Shown piece after piece: positions 8,967 through 17,486 of a stretch of 34,619 nt of DNA. Every line of letters starts with the position of its first letter. Position 1 is the stretch's first letter. Source of the DNA: Acidimicrobiaceae bacterium (GTDB lineage: Bacteria > Actinomycetota > Acidimicrobiia > Acidimicrobiales > RAAP-2); the NCBI GenBank assembly GCA_003152215.1, contig PLZP01000065.1, positions 1,423-36,041 on the forward strand, given 5' to 3'. The translations under genes were made by a program, and so were the position numbers. The notes below the pieces were generated by a model. The model was not told where the DNA came from. It did not search any database and saw only the letters and a program-made list of their open reading frames with translations.

Positions 8967-10019
8967 CTAGGAGCTCAACGTCAACAGGGTCGTGACGCCG
9001 ATGCCGGCGCAGACCTTGGGACCGCAGGCCAGTTGAAGAATCGGTGACGGTACGTACTTCAGTTTCCGCGTCTTCAGCGCCCCATTGGTGTAGGTGGCGA
9101 GCCACGGTGTCGACCCGTCCTTGGTGCCCCCGACCACGCAGTGCGTCAGGGTCGCACAGGCGAACGTCGGCGCCGTATTGACGGCGACACTGAAGGCTGA
9201 CTTCACCGACCAGGTTCGACCGAGCGCGGCGGTACGAACAATGTGCCACCCCGTCTGCAGTTCGGCGAGACCGACACACACGAGCTTTCGACAGGTCAAC
9301 GGCGTCAGGGTCTCCCACGTGGCGGTGGACGACGTACGCAGTGTCCACGTGGCGCCGCCGTCGATGGTTGCGTAGATGTCGACGGCGTCGTTCGACGATG
9401 CCGTTACGACGATGCAGTCAAGTGAGGAGCCGCAGGCCAAAGAACGGACATTGTCACCAGTTTGGGGTAGTGCCACGGGCGTCGACCACGTGTCGCCGCC
9501 GTCGCTGGTTGTTTCGAATCGCGGGCCAGATCCTGTAGCGTCGTCAATCGTCGCGCACGAGAGCGGTGCGTAGCAACTCACCGCGTCCACCGCGATGCCA
9601 CCAGTTGGAGTATTCACTTGCGACACCGAGTCCGTCGACGCTTCATAGCGCCATATGACGTCGCCACTGGAATCTTGACCAACGAACAGGCACGTGTCGG
9701 TCCAACACGATGACCCTTGGATATTGACCGTGCTCGTGAGCATCGGGGTATCGATAACTTTCCAGCCACCACTCGCACCGCGCACTTCCCCCACTGATAT
9801 CGATGCGACGTCCGTTATCGACGTGCCGATGGCGACGCACGTGTTGGTCGTGCAGCCCACCGACGTGAGCGGCACCGAAATGCTTGTCGACGGTACGCCC
9901 GAGACGAGAGGAGTTGGCGCAACGGCTGGCGTGCCGCACGACGCCAAGATCAGTGCAGCGATGGTGCTCGCGACGGCGACACGCGCCCATGAGCGCACGT
10001 TGGCTGATTCTCGGCTCAT
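8967..10019 (-). CDS. Secreted lipoprotein with beta-propeller / BNR-like (sialidase-like) repeats
   Basis: Signal peptide with lipobox (ALILASCGT). Repeated motifs: SDGGDTWSTPVALP, DGGATWTLRTS, LGRTWSVKSAF. Confidence 0.75.
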   Translation of the reverse strand: MSRESANVRSWARVAVASTIAALILASCGTPAVAPTPLVSGVPSTSISVPLTSVGCTTNTCVAIGTSITDVASISVGEVRGASGGWKVIDTPMLTSTVNIQGSSCWTDTCLFVGQDSSGDVIWRYEASTDSVSQVNTPTGGIAVDAVSCYAPLSCATIDDATGSGPRFETTSDGGDTWSTPVALPQTGDNVRSLACGSSLDCIVVTASSNDAVDIYATIDGGATWTLRTSSTATWETLTPLTCRKLVCVGLAELQTGWHIVRTAALGRTWSVKSAFSVAVNTAPTFACATLTHCVVGGTKDGSTPWLATYTNGALKTRKLKYVPSPILQLACGPKVCAGIGVTTLLTLSS

Positions 10020-10122
10020 GGATTCCTTGTCATCCGAACGACGGTTGTCCCTGCGTTGATGTTACCGAGCCGATGTCCTCCTTCAACTGTGCTGCGAAGA
10101 GCTGCACGTCTACCCTTGGGGC

Positions 10123-11274
10123 GTGAACTGGGTCGACATCCTCATCGTGGCCATCGTTATCGTTGCGGCGATTCGAGGGTGGTACCAAGGGGCGATCCGC
10201 CAGGCTCTTGGTTGGTTGGGCTTCGTCGCCGGCTTCCTCGTGGGGTCGGCCGTCGCCCCGTCCCTGTCGACTCGAATCACTCATGCGGCGTGGCGGCCAA
10301 TTCTCGCCATTGCCATCGTCATCGTGGTCGCCTACATCGGTCACTTCGCCGGGCATATCGTCGGCTCGACCATTCGCAGGTCGATCAAAATGATCAAGCT
10401 GGGCTTCGTCGACTCGGGTCTAGGTGTCGCCGTGGGCGTTGCGGGTGCATTGCTCACGTGTTGGCTCCTCGCGGCGCTGCTGGTTGCGACGCCGTGGACC
10501 ACGGTCGCCGCCGGCGTCCAGAGTTCAAGAGTCGTGAAGGCACTTGACGGCGCGCTACCTCCCGTGCCCTCCTTTGAGGCGAAGTTGCAGACGCTCCTGC
10601 ACAACGCGAACTTTCCAAGTGTGTTCGCGAGCGTCGTCGCACCGAGTGTGCCCTCGGCCGGTTCTGCTCCCACGCTGAAGGCAAACACCCTCGCTCGCGG
10701 TGGGCCAAGTGACGTCGTGAAGGTGCTCGCCACTGGATGCACTGACACGCACCAAGGCACCGCGTTCTTCATTCAGCGTCACGTTGCGGTAACGAACGCG
10801 CACGTGGTGGCCGGGGCGACCAGCGTTACCGTCGATGGAGCGAAGGCCATTGTCGCCTCTTTCGACCCGGTAAATGACATCGCGATCCTGCGCGTTCCCT
10901 CACTCAACCTCGTGCCGATGCGATTTCTCGCTTCCGTACCGACGTCGGGCTCGGAGGCCTCGGTCGTTGGTTTCCCACTGGACGGGTCGCGAACACTCAG
11001 TCCGAGCGTCATCAGCGGTGAGATCACCGCCCAATCACGAGACATCTATGACCAGAATCTCTTTAATCGAACCGTGCTCGTCCTGTACGCCAATGTCGAT
11101 CCGGGCAACTCGGGAAGTCCAGTGATCGTGAACGAGCACGTGGCCGGCGTCTTGTTCTCTAAGTCACTCAGTCAGTCTTCGACGGCGTACGCCATCCCCG
11201 CCACAACCGTGGAGCACGATCTGGCACGGACACCGGCGAGCGGCTCTGCGTCAACGAAAAGTTGTGTGAGTTAA
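10123..11274 (+). CDS. MarP-like membrane serine protease (CvpA-type TM domain plus trypsin-like domain)
   Basis: N-terminal CvpA-like domain (NWVDILIVAIVIVAAIRGWYQGAIRQALGWLGFVAGFLVG), then VTNAHVVAG (His), DPVNDIAILRV (Asp), DPGNSGSPVI (Ser). Confidence 0.88.
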   Translation: MNWVDILIVAIVIVAAIRGWYQGAIRQALGWLGFVAGFLVGSAVAPSLSTRITHAAWRPILAIAIVIVVAYIGHFAGHIVGSTIRRSIKMIKLGFVDSGLGVAVGVAGALLTCWLLAALLVATPWTTVAAGVQSSRVVKALDGALPPVPSFEAKLQTLLHNANFPSVFASVVAPSVPSAGSAPTLKANTLARGGPSDVVKVLATGCTDTHQGTAFFIQRHVAVTNAHVVAGATSVTVDGAKAIVASFDPVNDIAILRVPSLNLVPMRFLASVPTSGSEASVVGFPLDGSRTLSPSVISGEITAQSRDIYDQNLFNRTVLVLYANVDPGNSGSPVIVNEHVAGVLFSKSLSQSSTAYAIPATTVEHDLARTPASGSASTKSCVS

Positions 11275-12608
11275 CTCGCCGAGCGTACGGCCGCCGCAAG
11301 GACACTCAGCCCGTCGGCCAACTGCTCGTCGCTGATGACCAACGGCGGCAAGAGGCGCACGACGTTGCCGTAGGTGCCACACGAGATTGCGAGCACGCCC
11401 TGCTGGTTGCAGTAGGTGACGATCGCCTTGGCCGCCGCGGCGTTGGGCTCTTTGGTGCCGGGGTTGACGAACTCCATGGCCACCATCGCGCCTCGACCTC
11501 GGACGTCGCCGATGATGGCGACGTCCTGCTGCAATGAGCGAAGATTGGCGAAGAGAATCTCTCCAATCTCACGCGCGCGCGCCACCAGGTTCCGGTCCCG
11601 CAGTGTCTTGATAGTTGCCAGCGCCGCGGCGCACGCGACGGGGTTGCCCCCGTAGGTGCCACCGAGGCCGCCTTCGTGCACGGCGTTCATCAACTCGGCA
11701 CGACCAGTGACACCCGCTAGCGGCATGCCACCGGCGAGGCCCTTGGCGGTGGTGACGATATCGGGTACGACATCTTCGTGGTCGACGGCGAACCAGTCGC
11801 CAGTGCGACAGAATCCGCTCTGAATCTCATCGGCAATGAACACGACGCCGTTCTTGGTCGTCCACTCAGACAGCGCCGGCAAGAAGCCGTCAGCGGGGAC
11901 GATGAATCCGCCCTCACCTTGGATCGGTTCGATCAGGAGCGCCGCGACGTTGTGTGCACCGACCTGGGTCTCAATCAACTTGATGGCCAACGCGGCGGCC
12001 TCCGCTCCGCTGAGTCCATCGAGGAACGGGTAGCTCATCGGGACTCGGTAGATCTCTGGCGCGAAGGGACCGAAGCGGTCCTTGTAGGGCATGTTCTTGG
12101 CGGTGAGCGCCATCGTCAAGTTGGTGCGGCCATGGTAGGCGTGGTCAAAGACGATGATTGCCTCACGGCCAGTCGCGAGTCGCGCGACCTTGACGGCGTT
12201 CTCGATGGCCTCAGCGCCGGAGTTGAACAGAGCGGACGTCTTCGCGTGCGAGCCGGGCGTGAGTGAAGCGAGTTCCTCACAGACCTCCACGTAGCTCTCG
12301 TAGGGCGTGACCATGAAACAGGTGTGCGTGAAGGCGGCCACTTGGTCGCTCACGGCGTCGATGAGCTCGGGCACGGCGTGGCCAATTGAGGTAACGGCGA
12401 TGCCGGAACTGAGGTCCAGTATCCGGTTGCCGTCGATGTCGACCAGGATTGCACCCTCGGCGCGCTCAATATATATGGGGAAGCCTTGGGTGAGACCGGC
12501 GCTCACGACGGCCTTGCGGCGCTCGTGGAGCGCCCGCGACTTTGGTCCGGGCAGTTCGGTGACGACGTTTCGTTCGGTACCGACGGAAGAATCGATTGAA
12601 GAGACCAT
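11271..12608 (-). CDS. gabT: 4-aminobutyrate / beta-alanine aminotransferase (class III PLP)
   Basis: FPIYIERAEGAILVDIDGNRILDLSSGIAVTSIGH, ALFNSGAEAIENAVKVAR, FDHAYHGRTNLTMALTAK, FIADEIQSGFCRTG, TTAKGLAGGMPLAGVTGR (PLP Lys). Confidence 0.92.
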   Translation of the reverse strand: MVSSIDSSVGTERNVVTELPGPKSRALHERRKAVVSAGLTQGFPIYIERAEGAILVDIDGNRILDLSSGIAVTSIGHAVPELIDAVSDQVAAFTHTCFMVTPYESYVEVCEELASLTPGSHAKTSALFNSGAEAIENAVKVARLATGREAIIVFDHAYHGRTNLTMALTAKNMPYKDRFGPFAPEIYRVPMSYPFLDGLSGAEAAALAIKLIETQVGAHNVAALLIEPIQGEGGFIVPADGFLPALSEWTTKNGVVFIADEIQSGFCRTGDWFAVDHEDVVPDIVTTAKGLAGGMPLAGVTGRAELMNAVHEGGLGGTYGGNPVACAAALATIKTLRDRNLVARAREIGEILFANLRSLQQDVAIIGDVRGRGAMVAMEFVNPGTKEPNAAAAKAIVTYCNQQGVLAISCGTYGNVVRLLPPLVISDEQLADGLSVLAAAVRSAS

Positions 12609-12690
12609 GATGTGCTCCTGGGTTACGTCGGCTTGCGCCAGACAGTTCCAATCGTACCGCCACTTCTTAGTGACCTTGCCAGAGTACGGA

Positions 12691-12714
12691 AACGGGTGAC
12701 CGAAGTCACCCGTT
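12691..12714 (-). terminator. Probable intrinsic terminator of tRNA-Ser, cUUCGg tetraloop
   Basis: Perfect 10-bp stem aacgggtgac / gtcacccgtt, 4-nt loop. On the minus strand it reads AACGGGTGAC-TTCG-GTCACCCGTTT, starting 6 nt past the tRNA CCA end. Confidence 0.75.
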
Positions 12715-12720
12715 GTCCGC

Positions 12721-12808
12721 TGGCGGAGGAGGTGGGATTTGAACCCACGGTGCCCGTAGACACAGCAGTTTTCGAGACTGCCCGATTCGGCCGCTCTCGC
12801 ACCCCTCC
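12721..12808 (-). tRNA. tRNA-Ser(CGA), CCA end encoded
   Basis: Minus strand GGAGGGGTGCGAGAGCGGCCGAATCGGGCAGTCTCGAAAACTGCTGTGTCTACGGGCACCGTGGGTTCAAATCCCACCTCCTCCGCCA. 7-bp acceptor (one G-U), loop CTCGAAA (anticodon CGA), long variable arm, GTTCAAATC T-loop. Confidence 0.97.
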
Positions 12809-12887
12809 GTCGAACAGCCTACAACGTCGACTTGCGGGGACTCTGGGCGGCGAAACGCCGTTGCGCGACCATCTACGATTCGACTTC

Positions 12888-13352
12888 ATGGGGAAGACGG
12901 ACGATGACGAACTGTTCATGCGTACGGCACTCGATCTCGCGGTTGTGGCCGCGACGCACGACGAGGTGCCGGTTGGTTGCGTTCTCGTAGAGCACGGCGT
13001 CGTCATTGGCGTCGGGGAGAATCGCCGAGAGCGCGACCATGACCCCACGGCGCACGCCGAAATGGTCGCGCTACGCGACGCGGCACTCTCGCGCTCCACG
13101 TGGCGGATGGAGAGTGTTACGGCGTACGTCACGTTGGAGCCGTGCGTGATGTGCGCGGGCGCACTGCTGAACGCCCGCGTTGAACGGGTCGTGATCGGCG
13201 CGCTCGACGAAAAGGCCGGCGCCGTCGGATCTCGTTACAACCTCTTGAGCGATCCACGTCTGTTGCACGAAGCGTCGATCACCTACGGCGTCTTGGCGGA
13301 CGAGTCGAGCGAGCTCCTGCAGTCGTTCTTCCAAGAGCGCCGTCCCACGTAA
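12888..13352 (+). CDS. tadA: tRNA adenosine(34) deaminase
   Basis: HDEVPVGCVLVEHGVVIGVGENRRERDHDPTAHAEMVALRDAA...TLEPCVMCAGALLNARVERVVIGALDEKAGAVGS. HAE and PCxxC zinc-deaminase motifs present. Starts after the tRNA. Confidence 0.93.
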   Translation: MGKTDDDELFMRTALDLAVVAATHDEVPVGCVLVEHGVVIGVGENRRERDHDPTAHAEMVALRDAALSRSTWRMESVTAYVTLEPCVMCAGALLNARVERVVIGALDEKAGAVGSRYNLLSDPRLLHEASITYGVLADESSELLQSFFQERRPT

Positions 13353-13389
13353 GTCGACGAGAAAAGTGTTCACCGGACGACACGTAATC

Positions 13390-13419
13390 GTCACCGAGGT
13401 GAAACGTACGCGACATAAC
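13390..13419 (+). promoter_or_regulatory. Candidate promoter/operator of the phosphonate cluster
   Basis: Palindrome TCACC-GA-GGTGA (13391-13402), overlapping a possible -35 (GTCACC). A CATAAC -10-like hexamer is at 13414-13419, 8 bp before the GTG. Confidence 0.3.
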
Positions 13420-13427
13420 TTCGCGTC

Positions 13428-14564
13428 GTGTTGCATGAAATCGACCAGACATTGGATGGACAGCGAGTCGTCGTCGTCGGCGCGGGCGTGCTGGGCACGA
13501 TGCACGCGCTGTTTGCACTCGCACGCGGAGCGAGTGTGGTGCACCTCGAGCGCGACCTGGTGCCGAGCGGCGCCACGGTGCGCAACTTCGGTCTCATCTG
13601 GGTGAGTGGTCGCGCGGTCGGACAAGAGCTCGCTCTGGCGCAACGCGCCCGGGACCTTTGGGAGCACATCGCGCTCGACGTGCCGGACATCGGATTTCGG
13701 GCCAATGGGTCGATCACGTTGGTGAACAACCTCCACGAACTTCAGGTGGTGGAGAAGGCACTCCTTCGCGACGACGCGCACGCGCGAGGGTTCGAGTTGC
13801 TCGACCGCGACGCAGTTGTCAAGCGAAATCCCGCGCTGCAGGGTGTGTTCGTGTCGGGGCTGTTCTGCAGTCGCGACGCAGCCGTGGAGTCGCGAACGGC
13901 ACTTGGAGCGCTTCGCTCCTTCATGGAGCAGACTGGACACTACGACTACCTGCCGGGACGCGAACTCGTGGGCATTGAGGACAACGGCGTTGTCGATCAT
14001 CGAGGTATCCATCACGGTGGCGACCACGTCATCCTGTGTTTAGGCGCAACCCTGAGCGGCTTCGCCGCGGAACTTTTCGAGGACGAACCACTTCGAAGAG
14101 TCCGCCTCTACATGGCCGAGACGGAACCACTCGGTCGGACCTTGACGACATCAATCGCCAATGGTGACTCGTTCCGTTACTATCCGGGATTCGCCGCGTT
14201 CGCGAACGAATTCCTCGAGCGGCAACCGCCGCTCGCCGCGGACTACGCCATCCAACTGCTTTGCCAACAGCGTCTCCATGGAGGACTGACGATTGGCGAC
14301 ACCCACGAACCCGAGACGCCCGGACTCTTTGAGACACTGGATCGTCCAATGGACATCATCGAAGCGGCCGCCCGGCTCGTCATTGGCCCGGAGATGCCGC
14401 GCATCGAACGTCGCTGGAGCGGTGTCTACCATCAGCTGCGTGATCCCGCGCCGGGCGAGGTGTACTTCTGCAAAGAAGTCGCTCCCGGGGTCAGCGCTAT
14501 AACCGGAGCCGGGGGACGAGGCATGACCCTCGCCCCGGCCATTGCAGAGGAGAGCTTCCAGTGA
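13428..14564 (+). CDS. FAD-dependent oxidoreductase of phosphonate-catabolism clusters (TIGR03364-like, DAO family)
   Basis: DGQRVVVVGAGVLGTMHALFALARGASVVHLERD (dinucleotide fold), ATVRNFGLIWVSGRAVGQELALAQRARDLW, AITGAGGRGMTLAPAIAEES. Overlaps a phosphonatase-like gene by 4 bp. Confidence 0.82.
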   Translation: MLHEIDQTLDGQRVVVVGAGVLGTMHALFALARGASVVHLERDLVPSGATVRNFGLIWVSGRAVGQELALAQRARDLWEHIALDVPDIGFRANGSITLVNNLHELQVVEKALLRDDAHARGFELLDRDAVVKRNPALQGVFVSGLFCSRDAAVESRTALGALRSFMEQTGHYDYLPGRELVGIEDNGVVDHRGIHHGGDHVILCLGATLSGFAAELFEDEPLRRVRLYMAETEPLGRTLTTSIANGDSFRYYPGFAAFANEFLERQPPLAADYAIQLLCQQRLHGGLTIGDTHEPETPGLFETLDRPMDIIEAAARLVIGPEMPRIERRWSGVYHQLRDPAPGEVYFCKEVAPGVSAITGAGGRGMTLAPAIAEESFQ

Positions 14565-15238
14565 ACGACGTTGAATTGATCTGTTTTGATATGGCGGGTA
14601 CGACCCTGATTGACAACGGCTTGGTGCTCGAAGCCTTCCGTCGAACCATTGACGATCTTGAGGTCACGGGCGAAGACGCGACGTTGGCCGAGGCGTACGT
14701 GATCGAGACGATGGGCCAATCCAAGATCGAGGTATTTACCGCGCTATTCGCCGAACGCGCCTCGGTGGCCAACGAGGCGTTCGAGCGAAACTTCGTCGAC
14801 GCCGCACAGGAACTTGGTGTCAGTGAGATCCCCGGTGCGCGTTCAACGGTTGAGACGCTGCGCAGCATCGGACTCCAGGTGGCGTTGACGACGGGCTTCT
14901 CGCCGAGCACCCGAGAGGCGTTGATAGAAGAACTCGGATGGGGTGATCTCTTTGAGCTTCGGGTGTCGCCCGCCGACGCCGGGCGGGGTCGACCGGCGCC
15001 CGACATGTTGTTGTGGTGCGCGTTGAAGTCACAGATCACGGCGATGAACGCCCTCATGGTGGTGGGTGACACGTCATCGGACATGCAGGCCGGACTTCGC
15101 GCGGGTGCCGGCTACTGCGTTGGTGTGCTGTCGGGCAACGACGACGCCCCCCGGCTGTTGGAAGCGGGCGCCGACGACGTCATCGACTCGGTCGTTGACC
15201 TACTCGGGTTCGACCTCCTAACTGAACCTCGAGTGTGA
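14561..15238 (+). CDS. Phosphonatase-like HAD hydrolase (phosphonoacetaldehyde hydrolase-like, TIGR03351-like)
   Basis: LICFDMAGTTLIDNG (DxAGT motif of the phosphonatase clade), cap segment MGQSKIEVFTALF, AGRGRPAPDMLLW, VVGDTSSDMQAGLRAG. Confidence 0.85.
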   Translation: MNDVELICFDMAGTTLIDNGLVLEAFRRTIDDLEVTGEDATLAEAYVIETMGQSKIEVFTALFAERASVANEAFERNFVDAAQELGVSEIPGARSTVETLRSIGLQVALTTGFSPSTREALIEELGWGDLFELRVSPADAGRGRPAPDMLLWCALKSQITAMNALMVVGDTSSDMQAGLRAGAGYCVGVLSGNDDAPRLLEAGADDVIDSVVDLLGFDLLTEPRV

Positions 15239-15299
15239 CGAGTCGTTCGCAAAGAATCCGTGTAGCCGTCACACTTGTTGCTCCGTCGCGTCACACTCG
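15230..15299. promoter_or_regulatory. Candidate operator cluster: three copies of an 8-10 bp GTCACACT(CG) element
   Basis: cgagtgtgac at 15230-15239 (inverted), gtcacactt at 15268-15276, gtcacactcg at 15290-15299. They lie between the HAD gene stop and the binding-protein gene. Confidence 0.3.
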
Positions 15300-15368
15300 G
15301 CTAACTCTCGACACTTACTGTCATCGCGAGTCACCAACGGGGTGCACTCACCTTTAGGAGGACAACGC

Positions 15369-16499
15369 GTGTCGTTAAACAAAATGAAGGTGGCGGTGGC
15401 CGCCGGACTGTTAAGCACCGTGGTTGCCGGTGTTTCGATGACCGTCGGAGCCAACGCAGCCACGAAGAAAGTCAACTGGGCAACCGTGACATCGGCGAAG
15501 GCCGGAGGCGGTATGGCCGCCCTCGTCAAGGCCGCACAGAAGGAGGGTCACGTCAACGTGATCACCATTCCTCTGTCGGGTTGGGCCAACTACGGGGCCA
15601 TCATGAAGGACTTCACCAAGAAGTACGGGATCCACATCAATGACGCGAACCCGAACGGTTCGAGCGCCCAGGAAATCACCGCGATCCAGCAGGACAAGGG
15701 TCGCGCGGACGCGCCGGACGTGGTTGACGTCGGCACCACGTACGCCACGAGCAACCTCGCTCTGTGGGCTCCGTACGAGGTGGCGAACTGGAGTCAGATT
15801 CCCTCGAGCGCCAAGGATGCCAAGGGTCGCTGGTTTGATGACTACGGCGGCTACGTCGCGATTGGTTGTGATACCAAGATCGTGACCACCTGCCCGACAT
15901 CATTCGCCGACCTGACGAACCCGATTTACAAGAACGAGGTCGCCATTAATAACGACCCGACCTCGGCGTCGGCGGCCTTCTACGCCGTCTGGGCTGCGTC
16001 GATTGCGAACGGTGGCTCCTTCAACAACGTCACGCCGGGCATTGCGTTCTTTGCCAACCTGAACAAGATCGGAAACTTTGTTCCCGGGGGCACCGCAGCC
16101 ACTGCGGCGGCCGGTTCGACGCCGATCCTCATCTGGTGGGACTACCTGCAGAATGGTGTCGCCTCGAGCGTGCCGGGCTGGAAGTCAGTGATTCCCACGG
16201 ATGGCACGATTTCGGCGTACTACACCCAGGCAATTACGAAGGACTCGCCCGACCCCGCGGCGGCCCGTCTCTGGGAGGAGTACCTGTACTCGAGCGTCGG
16301 TCAGAACCTGTTCCTTCAGGGCTACGCCCGCCCGATTGAATTGGCGGCAATGACGGCGAACAAGTCCGTCAGCCAGAGCTTCTTGTCGAAGTTGCCCGCG
16401 GCTCCTAAGGGTACGTTGACCCTTCCCACCATTGCGCAGGTCACGTCCGCATCATCCACAGTTGACGCCAACTGGGCTGCCGCAATCGCCGCCGGTTGA
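15369..16499 (+). CDS. ABC transporter substrate-binding protein (Fe3+/2-aminoethylphosphonate type)
   Basis: SD TAGGAGG before GTG at 15369. Signal peptide MSLNKMKVAVAAGLLSTVVAGVSMTVGANA. Extracellular binding-protein body (AAQKEGHVNVITIPLSGWANYGAIMKDFTKKYGI...). Followed by permease and ATPase genes. Confidence 0.86.
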   Translation: MSLNKMKVAVAAGLLSTVVAGVSMTVGANAATKKVNWATVTSAKAGGGMAALVKAAQKEGHVNVITIPLSGWANYGAIMKDFTKKYGIHINDANPNGSSAQEITAIQQDKGRADAPDVVDVGTTYATSNLALWAPYEVANWSQIPSSAKDAKGRWFDDYGGYVAIGCDTKIVTTCPTSFADLTNPIYKNEVAINNDPTSASAAFYAVWAASIANGGSFNNVTPGIAFFANLNKIGNFVPGGTAATAAAGSTPILIWWDYLQNGVASSVPGWKSVIPTDGTISAYYTQAITKDSPDPAAARLWEEYLYSSVGQNLFLQGYARPIELAAMTANKSVSQSFLSKLPAAPKGTLTLPTIAQVTSASSTVDANWAAAIAAG

Positions 16500-16520
16500 T
16501 CGAACAACTCATTCATCACC

Positions 16521-17486
16521 ATGTCTGAGCTCACCACTGACACCAGTCCTTCCCCTTCTGGTGTCAGTGGTGAGCTCAGCGAGAAGAAATTCACGCCGGG
16601 TGCACTGTTTCGGTCGGTCCGAACCGGTGCACCCGTCGCACCTTTTCTGCTGTACGTAACACTCGGTCTGCTGATTCCCACGGTCGCCATTATCAATCTG
16701 GCGTTCCGGTCAAACTCGGGCAAACTCACGTGGGCCAACATCACGACGATTCTCGCTCCAGGCAAGATGACCGATGGAATCATGATCGGTGGTCAGTTCC
16801 GTGCCGGCTTCGAAAACAGCCTCAAGCTGGCTCTGGTCACCGCCATCATTCCGGGCATCCTCGGTACCTTTATTGCGTACGCCATCGCCACGTCCAAGCA
16901 CGAACCGTTCAAGCGCATCACCTCGGCCTGCTCGGGTGTGCTCGCGCAGTTCGGCGGCGTGAACCTCGCATTCATGTTTATTGCCGCACTGAACGCCACT
17001 ACCGGTGTCGTCACGAAGTGGCTCTCCAAGATTGGGCTCGACCCCTGGAATCACGGCTTCAATCTCTACAAGTTCTGGGGCGTGGCGTTCGTCTACATGT
17101 ACTTCCAGCTTCCACTAATGATCCTCATCATCACGCCGGCCTTTGCGGGTCTCCAGGAGTCGTGGCGTGAGGCCGCGGGCGGTTTGGGCGCATCGTCGTG
17201 GCGCTACTGGCGGCACGTGGGAATACCCGTCCTGGCGCCCGCCGTGCTTGGCAGTATGTTCCTCCTCTTTGGTAGTGGCTTCTCCGCCTACGCGACGGCC
17301 GAAGCGCTGACCGGAGGCACCATTGCGATTACCCCGATCCAGATCGGTTCCATTTTGAATGGCAACGTCCTCTCGGGTCAGACGCACATTGGTTACGCCT
17401 TGGGCTTCGCCATGATCGTGATTCTGCTCATCTCGGTCGTGTTTTACGCCCTCTTACGTCGAAGGACGTCGCGATGGCTTCGTTAG
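16521..17486 (+). CDS. ABC transporter permease (phosphonate-type cluster)
   Basis: Multi-TM protein with a binding-protein-dependent permease loop (EAAGGLGASSWRYWRHVGIPVLAPAVLGS). The start is uncertain: no clear SD, and a strong hairpin covers the first codons. Confidence 0.87.
   Translation: MSELTTDTSPSPSGVSGELSEKKFTPGALFRSVRTGAPVAPFLLYVTLGLLIPTVAIINLAFRSNSGKLTWANITTILAPGKMTDGIMIGGQFRAGFENSLKLALVTAIIPGILGTFIAYAIATSKHEPFKRITSACSGVLAQFGGVNLAFMFIAALNATTGVVTKWLSKIGLDPWNHGFNLYKFWGVAFVYMYFQLPLMILIITPAFAGLQESWREAAGGLGASSWRYWRHVGIPVLAPAVLGSMFLLFGSGFSAYATAEALTGGTIAITPIQIGSILNGNVLSGQTHIGYALGFAMIVILLISVVFYALLRRRTSRWLR
16525..16579 (+). repeat. Perfect 22-bp inverted repeat with 11-nt loop
   Basis: Arms ctgagctcaccactgacaccag (16525-16546) and ctggtgtcagtggtgagctcag (16558-16579), exact reverse complements. 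Spacer tccttcccctt. Confidence 0.97.

Noticed and set aside
12612-12887. Track ORF 12612-13352 beginning upstream of tadA
   Set aside because: The extra N-terminus reads straight through the tRNA-Ser gene. The TadA domain begins at the ATG at 12888.
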